DNA of 64,000 nucleotides from Streptomyces sp. ALI-76-A (GTDB lineage Bacteria; Actinomycetota; Actinomycetes; Streptomycetales; Streptomycetaceae): NCBI RefSeq assembly GCF_030287445.1, contig NZ_JASVWB010000002.1, positions 124,001 to 188,000 of the forward strand, read 5' to 3'. Shown piece by piece: positions 45,079 to 54,803 of this stretch (position 1 is its first letter; each line of letters starts with the position of its first letter). The notes under the pieces were generated by a model. It saw only the letters and a program-made list of their open reading frames with translations, ran no database searches and was not told where the DNA came from. The position numbers and the translations under genes were made by a program.

Positions 45079-46086
45079 TTACAGCCCGATGGTGCCAGGG
45101 CCCGCGCCGCGCATGACGGCGTCCTTGACCGACTGCGGGTTGTCGACCGTGTAGTCGTAGTAGTCGGCCGGGTCCTCGACGCTTCCGCCGGTCACGGGTT
45201 CGCCGGTGTCGCCGACGAAGACGTTGTTGCGCTCGACGATCGCGCCGTCGGGGCCCGAGTAGCTGTTGGTCATGGGCTCCTCGACGTCCTCGAAGTAGTT
45301 GCCCTCGATGAAGCAGCCGGAGTCCGCGTTGCAGGCCGGCCCGGTGTCGCTGTTGTCGAAGAAGTAGTTGTTGTAGATGTGCACCGGGTCGCCGAAGCGG
45401 GTGCGCGGGTTGCGCTGCGGGGTGCGGTCGTACCAGTTGTGGTGGTACGTCACCTTCAGTCGGCCGGTGTCCTGGGCGCCGTTGCTGTCGGAGTGGCCCA
45501 GCAGCATGTTCTTGGCGTGGTGGTGGGTGTGGTTCCAGGAGACCGTGATGTAGCTGGAGCCGCGCTTGATGTCGAGCAGTCCGTCGTATCCGGCGGACAG
45601 GTCGTTGTGGTCGATCCAGACGTGGTGGGAGAACATCTGGATGTTGATCGAGTCGTCGCTGGCGTCGCGGAACGTCAGGTTGCGCACGATCACGTTGTGC
45701 ACGGCGTTCGCGGGCGGCGAGGTGACGCTGCTCGCGGGGAGGCCGATGTTGAGGCCGCCGCCGGTGATCCCGGAGTTCGCGCCGACGCCGACGATCGTCT
45801 TGTCGGAGGTGACGTCGTACATCCCGTCGGGCAGGGTGATCATGCCGTTGACGCGGACGATGCTGGGCCCGGTCGTCTTGATGGCGGCGATCAGGGCATC
45901 GGCGGTGGAGACGGTCACGGTGGTCCCGCCCGCGCCGCCGGTGGTGCCGTTCTGGCCCCAGGCGTTGACGCTCGCGAAGCCGGTGGGCGCCGACTCGGCG
46001 AGGGCGGCCGCGGGGGCGGCCGGGGCCGCCGCGGTGACGGCCAGGGTGGCCAGCGCCGCGAGGAACAGGGTGCCTTTGCGGTGCAT
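45079..46086 (-). CDS. Pectate lyase, polysaccharide lyase family 1 (PL1), copy 4
   Basis: A 335-residue secreted lyase that cleaves polygalacturonate by beta-elimination with Ca2+. A Sec signal (LFLAALATLAVTAAAPAAPAAALA) precedes the mature start near FASVNAWGQNGTTGGAGG. Parallel beta-helix landmarks: NVIVRNLTFRDASDDSINIQ, HHVWIDHNDLSAGYDGLLDIKRGSSYITVSWN (Ca-binding Asp residues), KVTYHHNWYDRTPQRNPRTRFGDPVHIYNNYF (catalytic Arg). AAGGAG is 6 nt before ATG 46086. It is the last of four tandem lyases and diverges most from the other three (CNADSGC insertion, different C-terminus). Confidence 0.93.
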   Translation of the reverse strand: MHRKGTLFLAALATLAVTAAAPAAPAAALAESAPTGFASVNAWGQNGTTGGAGGTTVTVSTADALIAAIKTTGPSIVRVNGMITLPDGMYDVTSDKTIVGVGANSGITGGGLNIGLPASSVTSPPANAVHNVIVRNLTFRDASDDSINIQMFSHHVWIDHNDLSAGYDGLLDIKRGSSYITVSWNHTHHHAKNMLLGHSDSNGAQDTGRLKVTYHHNWYDRTPQRNPRTRFGDPVHIYNNYFFDNSDTGPACNADSGCFIEGNYFEDVEEPMTNSYSGPDGAIVERNNVFVGDTGEPVTGGSVEDPADYYDYTVDNPQSVKDAVMRGAGPGTIGL

Positions 46087-46111
46087 CTGCGACTCCTTCG
46101 GGAGGGAGGGC

Positions 46112-47134
46112 TCAGATCCGGCCGGTGCCGACGCCGGCGGCGACGATGCCGGGGACGCTCGACGCGGCGTCGAGGGTGTACGCGTAGAAGGTGCGCGGCT
46201 CGACGACGGTGCCGAGGGTCTCGGGCGCGCCGGAGTTGACGTACACGTTGTTCCGCTCGACGACCCGGCCGGGGCCGCTGTCGTCGTAGCCCGAGTAGAT
46301 GGGGTGGGGCACGTTCTCGAAGTAGTTGCCCTCCACCAGCACGCCCGCGTCCTCGGTGGAGGCCACTCCGTAGAGCCGGTTGTTGCGGTAGTGGTTGTTG
46401 TAGACGTGCACGGGCTCGGCGAAGCGGACACGGGGGTGGCGCTGGTCGGTGCCGTCGAAGAAGTTGTGGTGGTAGGTGACGCGCAGCTTGCCCCGGTCGG
46501 CGGTGTAGCTGTCGTTGTGGCCGAGCAGGCAGGTCTTGCTGTGGTCGTGGAAGCGGTTCCAGGAGATCGTGACGTAGTCCGACTCGCGCTTGACGTCGAG
46601 GAGCCCGTCGTAGCCCTGCGAGAAGTCGCAGTGGTCGATCCACACGTGGTGGGCGCGGTTGGTGACGCTGACGGAGTCGTCCGAGGCGTGGGTGAAGCGG
46701 ATGTTGCGGATGATGACGTTGTTGCCGGGGCGGGTGGTGGAGCCGAGCTGGAGTCCGCCGCCGGTGATCTCCGCCGTGGAGCCGACGCCCAGGATCGACT
46801 TGTTGGCGACGACGGTGAGCATGCCGTCGATCTCGATGCGGCCGGAGACGAGGAGGACGTACGGGGAGTTGCGGTTGACGTAGTCGGCGAGCTGGGCGCC
46901 GGTGGTGACGGTGACGGTGGGCCCGGCGACGCCGCCCGTGGTGGTCGTGAGGCCGAGCGCGGGAACGCTCGCGAAGCCGTCGGCGCTCTGCGCGGCCAGG
47001 GCGGAGAGCCGCTGCGGGGTGGGCGCGGGAGCGGCGAACGCCCTGGTGGCGGCCGTGCCCGAGGCCAGCAGGGCGGCGGAGGCGGCGGCGGTCGCGAGCA
47101 GGCCGCGACGGGACAGCGGGGGTGTGTCCGGCAT
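46112..47134 (-). CDS. Pectate lyase PL1, copy 3 (Tat-exported)
   Basis: A 340-residue PL1 lyase. The leader has a twin-arginine motif: LSRRGLLATAAASAALLASG, with cleavage after AFA. The catalytic fold shows NVIIRNIRFTHASDDSVSVT, HHVWIDHCDFSQGYDGLLDVKRESDYVTISWN, RVTYHHNFFDGTDQRHPRVRFAEPVHVYNNHY and the C-terminal PRTFYAYTLDAA. The Ca-binding and Arg residues are retained; F-A-E-P replaces the usual F-G-E/D-P next to the active-site Arg. It is 25 bp from the next lyase, same operon. Folded export by Tat suggests use of a cofactor or rapid folding. Confidence 0.92.
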   Translation of the reverse strand: MPDTPPLSRRGLLATAAASAALLASGTAATRAFAAPAPTPQRLSALAAQSADGFASVPALGLTTTTGGVAGPTVTVTTGAQLADYVNRNSPYVLLVSGRIEIDGMLTVVANKSILGVGSTAEITGGGLQLGSTTRPGNNVIIRNIRFTHASDDSVSVTNRAHHVWIDHCDFSQGYDGLLDVKRESDYVTISWNRFHDHSKTCLLGHNDSYTADRGKLRVTYHHNFFDGTDQRHPRVRFAEPVHVYNNHYRNNRLYGVASTEDAGVLVEGNYFENVPHPIYSGYDDSGPGRVVERNNVYVNSGAPETLGTVVEPRTFYAYTLDAASSVPGIVAAGVGTGRI

Positions 47135-47146
47135 GGGGGGTCTCCT

Positions 47147-48145
47147 TCAGATCCGGCCGACGCCGGCACCGGCGGCGACCAGGGCGGGGACGGTGGCGGG
47201 GGCGTCGAGGGTGTACGCGTAGAAGGTGCGCGGTTCGGTGACGGTGCCGAATCGCTCGGGGGCGCCGCAGTTCACGTAGACGTTGGCGCGCTCGACCACC
47301 CGTCCGGGGCCGCTCTCGTCGTAGCCCGAGTAGATCGGGTGGGGCACGTTCTCGAAGTGGTTGCCCTCCACCAGCACGCCCGCGTCCTCGGTGGACGCCA
47401 CCCCGTAGAGGGTGTTGTTCCGGAAGTGGTTGTTGTAGACGTGCACGGGCTCGCCGAAGCGCACGCGCGGGTGGCGCTGGGCCGTGCCGTCGAACAGGTT
47501 GTGGTGGATGCTGACCCGCAACCGGCCCCGGTCTTGGGAGCCGTTGGCGTCCGAGTGGCCGAGCAGCATGGTCTTGCTGTGGTCGTGGAAGCGGTTCCAG
47601 GAGACGGTGACGCAGTCCGCGCCGCGCACGATGTCGATGAGGCCGTCGGCGCCGGAGCTGAAGTCGCAGTGGTCGATCCAGATGTGGTGCGAGGACTGCT
47701 GGATGCTCAGCGAGTCGTCGTCGGCGTGCGTGAAGCGCAGGTTGCGGATGATCACGTTGTGGCGGCGGTACATGTCGAGTCCGCCGCCGGTGATCTCCGC
47801 GTCGTCGCCGAGTCCGACGACCGTCTTGTTCGAGCGCAGTCCCTGCTTGCTGGTGATCTCCATGGCGCCGGAGACCTGGATGACGTACGGCCCCTCGCGG
47901 TCGCAGTAGTCGAGGAACGTCTCGGCGTCGGTGACGGTGACCACCGGGCCGCCCGCGCCGCCGGTGGTGCCGGACAGGCCGTGCGCGGTGACGGAGGCGA
48001 AGCCGTCGGCGTGCTGCGTGGCGGACGGGGCGTACCCGCCGGGGCGGGCGGCGGCCCGCGCGGGGGCGCCGCCCGCCAGCAGGGCGGCGGAGGCGCCCGC
48101 CGACGCGAGCACGGCGCGGCGGGTGGGCCGGGGACGGGAGGTCAT
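47147..48145 (-). CDS. Pectate lyase PL1, copy 2 (Tat-exported)
   Basis: A 332-residue PL1 lyase with a Tat-type leader (PTRRAVLASAGASAALLAGG). Core: NVIIRNLRFTHADDDSLSIQ, HHIWIDHCDFSSGADGLIDIVRGADCVTVSWN, RVSIHHNLFDGTAQRHPRVRFGEPVHVYNNHF and PRTFYAYTLDAPA. It is closest to copy 3 (shared GVASTEDAGVLVEGN and NVPHPIYSGY segments), implying a duplication. The gene is separated by 12 bp from copy 3 and 11 bp from copy 1, so the four are one transcription unit. Confidence 0.93.
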   Translation of the reverse strand: MTSRPRPTRRAVLASAGASAALLAGGAPARAAARPGGYAPSATQHADGFASVTAHGLSGTTGGAGGPVVTVTDAETFLDYCDREGPYVIQVSGAMEITSKQGLRSNKTVVGLGDDAEITGGGLDMYRRHNVIIRNLRFTHADDDSLSIQQSSHHIWIDHCDFSSGADGLIDIVRGADCVTVSWNRFHDHSKTMLLGHSDANGSQDRGRLRVSIHHNLFDGTAQRHPRVRFGEPVHVYNNHFRNNTLYGVASTEDAGVLVEGNHFENVPHPIYSGYDESGPGRVVERANVYVNCGAPERFGTVTEPRTFYAYTLDAPATVPALVAAGAGVGRI

Positions 48146-48156
48146 GGCCGGCCCCC

Positions 48157-49257
<1,101 letters not shown>

Positions 49258-49517
49258 GACGGGTGTCCCTTTCTCCGGCTTTCCTGCTTCTCCGGTCCTT
49301 GCGGCGTTGCGTGGGCAGGCCGGCCCGGCCGGTGCCCCCGGCGGGGCGGTACGGGTGCGGCTTGCGGCTCTGCAGGGTGCGGCTACTGCGGCTTGCTTGC
49401 GGCTCTGCGCTGGACTGGCGGCGGGGCGGTGCGGCTCCGGAACTGCGGGGCCGTGGGGCGCGGGAACGTGTGCGGCGCTGGCGCTGTGCGGCCGGAAGAG
49501 CCCGGCCGCGAGGGTGC

Positions 49518-49545
49518 AAGCGCTTTCCCCGGAAAGTAAGCGCTT
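49518..49545. promoter_or_regulatory. Double LacI-type operator for the pectate lyase operon
   Basis: Two AAGCGCTT palindromes (49518-49525 and 49538-49545), centres exactly 20 bp apart, form a larger inverted repeat GCAAGCGCTT-N12-AAGCGCTTGC. They are 261 bp upstream of the first lyase ATG. This matches the GAAAGCGCTTTC/GGGAGCGCTCCC class bound by Streptomyces LacI-family sugar repressors. The remaining non-coding parts (49258-49517, 49546-49827) hold no recognised gene. Confidence 0.75.
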
Positions 49546-49827
49546 GCCCTGGGCACGTCAACTCACGGCGTCGACACGGAAGTCGCCAGTTTCCACCAGA
49601 AACGGACATGGCGGGAAAGGTGGGAAGCAGGTCATTGCTGACATCCCCGGCGGCCGGGAAAAGGGATCCAGTCGCTGATGAGGATCTCTGGACTGGAATC
49701 GGCCAGGGCTACTCGTCGCCCCACTCGCTTCGCCCCTCAACCGAGTGGGGAGCAAAGACGAGCGCCTCGTAGGCGAAGGCCGGGCCCGCACGTGGCGGGG
49801 TGGCCGCACCGAACCGTCGTGGTGTGC

Positions 49828-50191
49828 TCAGGCTCCCCAGGCCGGGGCGACGGCGCGGCTTACGCAGTCTCGGAGCAGGGTGCGCCGCTGTTCGTGCACG
49901 CTCGCGGGCTCTTGAGCGGTGGCGGCGTAGACGTTACTCACTGGAGACCAGGCCATGGACATGGCGATGACCATGGCCATCACGTCGAAGGGGTCTCCCT
50001 GCCTGATGCGCCCGGCGGCCTGGGCCTCTGCGATGGCGCGGAGTTTGTGGTCGTCGTAGCGGTCGTGGTTCGCCACGAGATACTCGACGCCGCTCCAGGC
50101 GCGCCCAGGTCGCGAGCCGGATCAGATCGGGGCGGCTGAGGTACTCGTCGTAGAGGCGCACTGCCCAGTCGGCGAGGTCTGTGGCGTCGAT
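49828..50191 (-). pseudogene. TetR-family regulator, 5'-deleted
   Basis: The C-terminal ligand-binding half of a TetR regulator: ATDLADWAVRLYDEYLSRPDLIRLATWARLER, then, after a frame change near 50090, ANHDRYDDHKLRAIAEAQAAGRIRQGDPFDVMAMVIAMSMAWSP and RRTLLRDCVSRAVAPAWGA. The N-terminal helix-turn-helix is completely missing; homology stops at about 50191, where sequence of an oppositely oriented dehydrogenase begins. It cannot bind DNA. Confidence 0.72.
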
Positions 50192-50192
50192 G

Positions 50193-50777
50193 GGGACGCC
50201 ACTGCTCTGCGCCGGCGTCACCGTCTGGGAACCGTTGCAGGCGCTCGGAGTGGGCCCAGGCAGTACCGTCGCCGTGGCCGGGCTGGGCGGCCTGGGACAC
50301 CTCGCGGTCAAGATGGCGACCGGGCTCGGCGCCACGACCTCCGTCATCAGCCGAACCCTGGACAAGGCTGACGAAGCCCGCGGCCTGGGAGCGCAGGGAT
50401 TCGTCGTGTCCACCGACCCGAAGCAGATGGAAGCGGTCCGCGACCAGTTCGATGTGGTCATTGACACCATCTCCGCTCCCCACGACCTGGCTCCGTACCT
50501 GCGTGTGGCCGCCATGGACGGCACCCTCAGCCACCTCGGCCACCTCGGACCGGTCACCGTGGAAACCATGGACCTGCTCATCGGCCGCAAGAAGCTCAGC
50601 TCCGCCGGCAGCGGCGGCCGCCCGTCCACCGCCGCCATGCTGCACTTCTGCGCTGAACACGGCATCACCGCCGACATCGAGCTGTTGCCGTCGTCCCAGG
50701 TGAACAGGGCTCTCGAACGCCTGGCTCGCAACGACGTCCGCTACCGCTTCGTGCTCGACATGTCCGACCTGGACTGA
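50193..50777 (+). pseudogene. Zinc-type alcohol dehydrogenase, N-terminal half deleted
   Basis: The open frame (50181-50777) encodes the Rossmann half of a YahK/CAD-like alcohol dehydrogenase: GTPLLCAGVTVWEPLQALGVGPG, VAVAGLGGLGHLAVKMATGLGA (NADP-binding GxGGxG), DVVIDTISAPHDLAPYLRV, and the C-terminal ADIELLPSSQVNRALERLARNDVRYRFVLD. The first ~150 residues with both zinc sites (catalytic Cys/His and the four structural Cys) are absent. GTG/ATG codons occur near 50181, but the product would be inactive as a dehydrogenase. Confidence 0.8.
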
Positions 50778-50879
50778 CCGACGGTGCGGCTTGTCCCACA
50801 GCAAGCCCGGCGACAGGCACGAGAGCCGCCCGGACACAGGTCGGGTGCCGCATGGGTGGGGAGAGCCATCGAGCAGGTC

Positions 50880-51153
50880 CGGATCACCCCCGAGCAGGGA
50901 GTGGTCGTTTTCAACGAGCGCCATCATCGCGCCGGTGAACACGATCGCCCGGCCCACCCGCGGGCGCTTCCAGGCGGAACAGACGGGCCACCACCTTGCC
51001 GGCGAACGCCATCACCACGAGGAACACCACGTAGGAGGGGACGACCGCGGCGACGTCGGCCAGGCTGTCGCCGAGCTTGGACACCTGGGAGGCGACCACG
51101 GTCAGCAGGGTGGCGGCTATCAGCGGCACAACTAGACCCGCTTCAGGCACCAC
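50880..51153 (-). pseudogene. ACR3-type arsenite / bile-acid:sodium symporter family fragment
   Basis: The minus strand encodes two transmembrane helices (GLVVPLIAATLLTVVASQV and VAAVVPSYVVFLVVMAFAGKVVARLF) and, in another frame, VGRAIVFTGA, the start of the conserved last segment of ACR3-type transporters (normally followed by TRNSLVVLPLALAL). The frame change lies after RLEAPAG. Most of the ten-helix protein is missing on both sides. Confidence 0.55.
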
Positions 51154-51778
51154 CGATCCCGCACGCTGAACGCTCCTCAGGGCTACTCAGCGCGCGGGCT
51201 GATGCCGCGGGCTGTCCGAGAATCCACGAACTCGCGCGCTTCCGACCGGACGGCGCAGAAGATCCGCCGCCAGAAGCAGCTGTGAGTACGCCGCAGCCCA
51301 GCTCACCGCGCTCGGGGCTCCGCGGCCGCGGCCCGCCTGCGACCCGGCGGTGTGGCTGCGCGAGTCCCTGGCCGCAGTCGGCGCCCGCAACATCCGGCAC
51401 CGCGGCGCCCACCGGTTCTGCGGACGGTTTACTCGTGTTGCCACTAGCTCGATGACGGCATCAGGGTGATGGGCTCCCGAATGCTGAGTCCCGTACAAGA
51501 CACCCTTCCCCTCGACGACTTGACCGAGATCTCCAAGGCCTCCGATTGCTGCCAGCGGTGGCGAGGCCGACGGCCCTCCTCCGTCACGTCAGCGAGGGCG
51601 GGTTCGATGCCCGGCGATTCGCGGTCGAGGCGTTGCCCGAGACCGCGGCGTGCCCTTCGACAACGGACGTGAAGAACTGATCTGTGTCAGCGGGACGTAG
51701 CCGACCACCCAGGCGGGCGGCTGCTCCAGAGCCGAAGCAGTCTGGAACGTGGCACCTTCCAGGAGCGAAGACGTGAGA
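51154..51778. other. Non-coding stretch with no recognised relic
   Basis: 625 bp. Frames such as 51466-51672 (plus) and 51589-51819 (minus) lack family features. I see no tRNA, attachment site or long inverted repeat. Confidence 0.35.
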
Positions 51779-51960
51779 TCAGTGCTGATCGACGGCCCTC
51801 GCGAAAATCTCCCATTCATTCCGGAGGTTCTTTTCGAAGGTGGTCTCCATGAGCCCCCCGATGCCGGACTCGCATCTCCAGGGTGACGTCGATGGTCATC
51901 TCGGACCTGCCGCCGTCGACCGACTCGATCCGAAAAGTTGCTTCTTCATGCCACTTGTCG
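51779..51960 (-). pseudogene. SRPBCC/DUF2505-like protein C-terminal fragment
   Basis: On the minus strand ADKWHEEATFRIESVDGGRSEMTIDVTLEMR and, after a frame change, GIGGLMETTFEKNLRNEWEIFARAVDQH followed by TGA (51779-51781). The amphipathic last helix after alternating strands is the usual end of SRPBCC/START-fold proteins. The N-terminal two thirds are lost. Confidence 0.5.
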
Positions 51961-51999
51961 GCGAGTGTGGAAGGAATGCGCCGCCATGTGTGAAGGGGT

Positions 52000-52034
52000 A
52001 GGGGGCAGGATCGGCGAGGCGGCTCCTGCCCCCT
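52000..52034. terminator. Terminator for the NHL/beta-trefoil gene
   Basis: AGGGGGCAGGA (52000-52010) and TCCTGCCCCCT (52024-52034) form a perfect 11-bp stem with a 13-nt loop, 9 nt past the stop codon at 52044 on the minus strand. Confidence 0.8.
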
Positions 52035-52043
52035 GCTCGTGCG

Positions 52044-53573
52044 TCACACCGGCAGCAACTGCCACTGCCTGCCCCGGTGGTCGCCCTCCGCCCAGCACTG
52101 CGTGATCACCACAGGCGCGTTGGATTCGACGCCCAGAAGCAGACCGCTGCTCCGGTTCGCAATCTCGTAGACCCGGGGGTCGTCGGCCACGGTGCCCACC
52201 GGGATCAGCCGCCACTGCTGATGGTGCGCCTCGTCGCCTTCGTAGGCGCGCTGCGCGACCACCGCCCCGGCCGCCCCCCGGGCTTCGTCGACCTCCAGAA
52301 CCTTCCCGCTGCGCACGTTCTCCATCGTGTACACCACGTCGCCGCTGTCGCTCTTCCCGGCTACGACCAGCCGCCACCGCTGCGACTGGCGGGGAGCGGC
52401 GAGCGACTGCTGGATCTTGGCCCCGTCCTTGAACGACTCGCGCGTGACCCCGATCCGCAGCCGGCTGCGGACGCTCGCCCAGGAAACCACCGTGCCTGAT
52501 TCGGGCAGTCCTGCCATGGCGGCCGCCGCGACCTTCCGGACGCGGTTGTTGACGTAGTCGGCGATGTAGAGGGCACCAACGCAGTCGACCGCGAGCCCGA
52601 ATGGGTAGTTCAGCTGGGCGGAGGCGGCGGGGCCGCCGTCACCGCTGAAGCCGTCGGTGCCCGTGCCCGCGACCGTGCTGATCGTGCCGTCCCCGGCGAC
52701 CCTGCGGATCCGGTGGTTGTTGTGGTCGGAGACGTAGAGGGTGCCGGTGGTATCGGCTACCACGCCCAGGGGGAAGTCCAGCTGTGCGGAGGTGGCGGGG
52801 CCGCCGTCACCGCTGAAGCCGTCGGTGCCCGTGCCCGCGACCGTGCTGATCGTGCCGTCCCTGGCGACCCTGCGGACCCGGTGGTTCTCGGCATCGGTGA
52901 TGTAGAGGTCGCCCGCGCCGTCCACCGCAACGCCGTACGGGCTGTTCAGCTGAGCTGCGGCGGCAGGCCCGCCGTCGCCGGAGAATCCCGGGGTTCCGGT
53001 CCCGGCGACTGTGCGGATCTGCCCGTCTGGTGTGACCTGCCTGACCCGGTGGTTGTCGGAATCGGCGATGTAGAGGTTGCCGGTGCTGTCCACTGCGACC
53101 CCGTACGGACAGTTCAACTGGGCGGCAGCGGCGGGGCCGTTGTCACCGCTGAACCCGGCAGTGCCTGTGCCGACGACGGTGCCGATCTGTCCGTCGGCCG
53201 TGACCTTGCGGATCCGGTGGTTCTCGGAATCGGCGATGTAGAGGTTCCCGGCACGGTCCACCGCCACCTCACGCGGGCTGTCCAGCTGGGCTGAGACAGC
53301 AGGGCCCTGATCGCCCCTGTTTCCAGCAGTGCCGGTCCCTGCCACCGTGCGGATCCTGCCGTCCGTGCTGACCCTCCGGACTTGGTGATTGTTGTAGTCG
53401 GAGAAGTAGAGGGTGCCCGTGCTGTCCAGCGCGAGGCCGTAGGGACGGTCAAGCCGGGCCGCGACAGCGGGTCCGTCGTCTCCTGCGGCCCCGGCATCTC
53501 CGGTACCGGCGACCGTAGTGATCTGGGGGGCGAAGTCTTCACCCTCCGTTGCTGCTGTCTGGGCCTTGCTCAT
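52044..53573 (-). CDS. NHL-repeat beta-propeller with C-terminal ricin-type beta-trefoil
   Basis: A 509-residue protein. Residues about 18-355 contain six NHL-like repeats of about 56 residues, each with ITTVAGTGxxGxxGDxGPA, AQLxxPxGVAVDxxGNLYIADxxNHRVRKV, predicted to fold as a beta-propeller. Residues about 375-509 form a ricin-B-like trefoil with QSQRWRLVVAG, GKVLEVDEA, HHQQWRLIPVG and GRQWQLLPV (QxW motifs). There is no signal peptide. ATG 53573 has GAGGGG 6 nt upstream (ATG 53579 is too close to it). Likely roles are sugar or protein binding; the propeller may be a scaffold. It is the first of several trefoil-type proteins in this cluster. Confidence 0.87.
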   Translation of the reverse strand: MSKAQTAATEGEDFAPQITTVAGTGDAGAAGDDGPAVAARLDRPYGLALDSTGTLYFSDYNNHQVRRVSTDGRIRTVAGTGTAGNRGDQGPAVSAQLDSPREVAVDRAGNLYIADSENHRIRKVTADGQIGTVVGTGTAGFSGDNGPAAAAQLNCPYGVAVDSTGNLYIADSDNHRVRQVTPDGQIRTVAGTGTPGFSGDGGPAAAAQLNSPYGVAVDGAGDLYITDAENHRVRRVARDGTISTVAGTGTDGFSGDGGPATSAQLDFPLGVVADTTGTLYVSDHNNHRIRRVAGDGTISTVAGTGTDGFSGDGGPAASAQLNYPFGLAVDCVGALYIADYVNNRVRKVAAAAMAGLPESGTVVSWASVRSRLRIGVTRESFKDGAKIQQSLAAPRQSQRWRLVVAGKSDSGDVVYTMENVRSGKVLEVDEARGAAGAVVAQRAYEGDEAHHQQWRLIPVGTVADDPRVYEIANRSSGLLLGVESNAPVVITQCWAEGDHRGRQWQLLPV

Positions 53574-53685
53574 CGTCATCCCCTCACCGTGTGTCGGGCG
53601 GCCAGGACTGAGGTCTTGCCGATCGTGTCCGAAAACCGAAGGAGCGGCAGGCGGCAAGCGCCCCCGCGCGTGGACGTCGTGGCGA

Positions 53686-54423
53686 TCACTCGTCGACCGT
53701 GTACTGCAAGGTCATCTGGGTACCGTTGCGCGTGATGCCCACGGGCACCGCGGTTCCGGCTCGCTTACCGGCGAGGGCGGCGCTGAGGGATGCCGCCGAC
53801 GTGACGGGCTGACCGTCGACGGACGTGATGATGTCCTTCTCTCTGAACCCTGCAGCGGCGGCATTCAGATCGGGGTCGACGAAACGAACCCGGGCGCCTC
53901 CTCCCCCTGGGACGCTGCTGACGTACCCGCCGAAGGCCCCGGGAGTGCCCTGGGTGATGTTGACGGTCCAGTCCACCGCCACACCTTCGAAGGTGAGAGT
54001 GCCGGTGAACCGGCCACCTGCCATGGGCGCGTCATCTGCGGCGACAACGTCAACCTTCCAGGGCCGGCTCCACACCCAGTTGTTGCTCTGCAGCGAAAAG
54101 CTGGCGGACGAACCGTCGGAGGCAATGGACACAGGGCAGCTCATGCCGCTGCACCAGGTGTCCACCCGGACAATGCGCGTGTACTGCGGAGCCTGGATCT
54201 GCACGTGCCCCGGACTCGAGCGGACCCGCCCGTCCGGCGGGAACTCGACCGTCCTGGCCGGACCCGGGGCATCGAGATCAGGGACAGACGACGGAGGCGT
54301 CGGCGCACGGAGCGCGGTGACCGCACCAGGAGCGGCCGCAGCGGTGGCTCCGGGCACCAGCCCTCCGAGCAACAAGCTCGCTCCCAGCGCGAGCACCGTG
54401 CATGCCGTCGTGGACCTGCGCAT
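53686..54423 (-). CDS. Secreted protein with C-terminal PDZ domain
   Basis: A 245-residue protein with a Sec signal (STTACTVLALGASLLLGGLVPGATAAA). The middle part is beta-rich (PQYTRIVRVDTWCSGMSCPVSIASD, two cysteines that could pair). Residues about 165-245 are a PDZ domain: GGYVSSVPGGGGARVRFVDPDLNAAAAGFREKDIITSVDGQPVTSAASLSAAL...VPVGITRNG, where the GGY replaces the GLGF-type loop. No protease domain is attached, so it probably tethers a partner outside the cell. It is the only member of the 52-59 kb cluster with a clear export signal. The AT-richer segment 54424-54470 probably holds its promoter. Confidence 0.83.
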   Translation of the reverse strand: MRRSTTACTVLALGASLLLGGLVPGATAAAAPGAVTALRAPTPPSSVPDLDAPGPARTVEFPPDGRVRSSPGHVQIQAPQYTRIVRVDTWCSGMSCPVSIASDGSSASFSLQSNNWVWSRPWKVDVVAADDAPMAGGRFTGTLTFEGVAVDWTVNITQGTPGAFGGYVSSVPGGGGARVRFVDPDLNAAAAGFREKDIITSVDGQPVTSAASLSAALAGKRAGTAVPVGITRNGTQMTLQYTVDE

Positions 54424-54803
54424 GAATTCTCTCCATTTCTAACCACTTAGAGTAGTTGATCGATTACAGATGGACGTCCTGGAGTACGCCACGATCGTGC
54501 AGTGCGACAGCGAGACCCCGAGCAGGAGTGGTGCGTTCAGTGTTCGGGCAGTGGCTCTGGGCCCAGCGGTGGGCAACCGGTGACCGGGCCGGAGCGCCGT
54601 GTCTCGCCCCCAGGGGCAAGGATGTGTTCCGCGGCCCGTGTACGGGCAGCGAGACGCTCTGGGGTTGACCGAACCGGTGCCGTAGCACTGGACCGGCCGG
54701 GGTGGCCGGTTCCGTACCGGGGGCCGCATCCAGGCGCCGTATACAGGACTGCAGCCCGGTGACCCATTGTTGAGATGCCGTTGTTGCTGTTTCAACCCGG
54801 GGC
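54424..54803. other. Intergenic region, promoter of the PDZ gene and possible terminator
   Basis: 380 bp. The first 50 bp (TTTCTAACCACTTAGAGTAG) are AT-rich for this genome and probably promoter. At the far end AACCCG (54794-54799) and CGGGTT (54808-54813) form a short stem spanning the TAA of the FG-GAP gene. No reading frame is supported. Confidence 0.4.

Noticed and set aside
51466..51819. Small overlapping frames on both strands
   Set aside because: No motif, ribosome site or coherent codon pattern.
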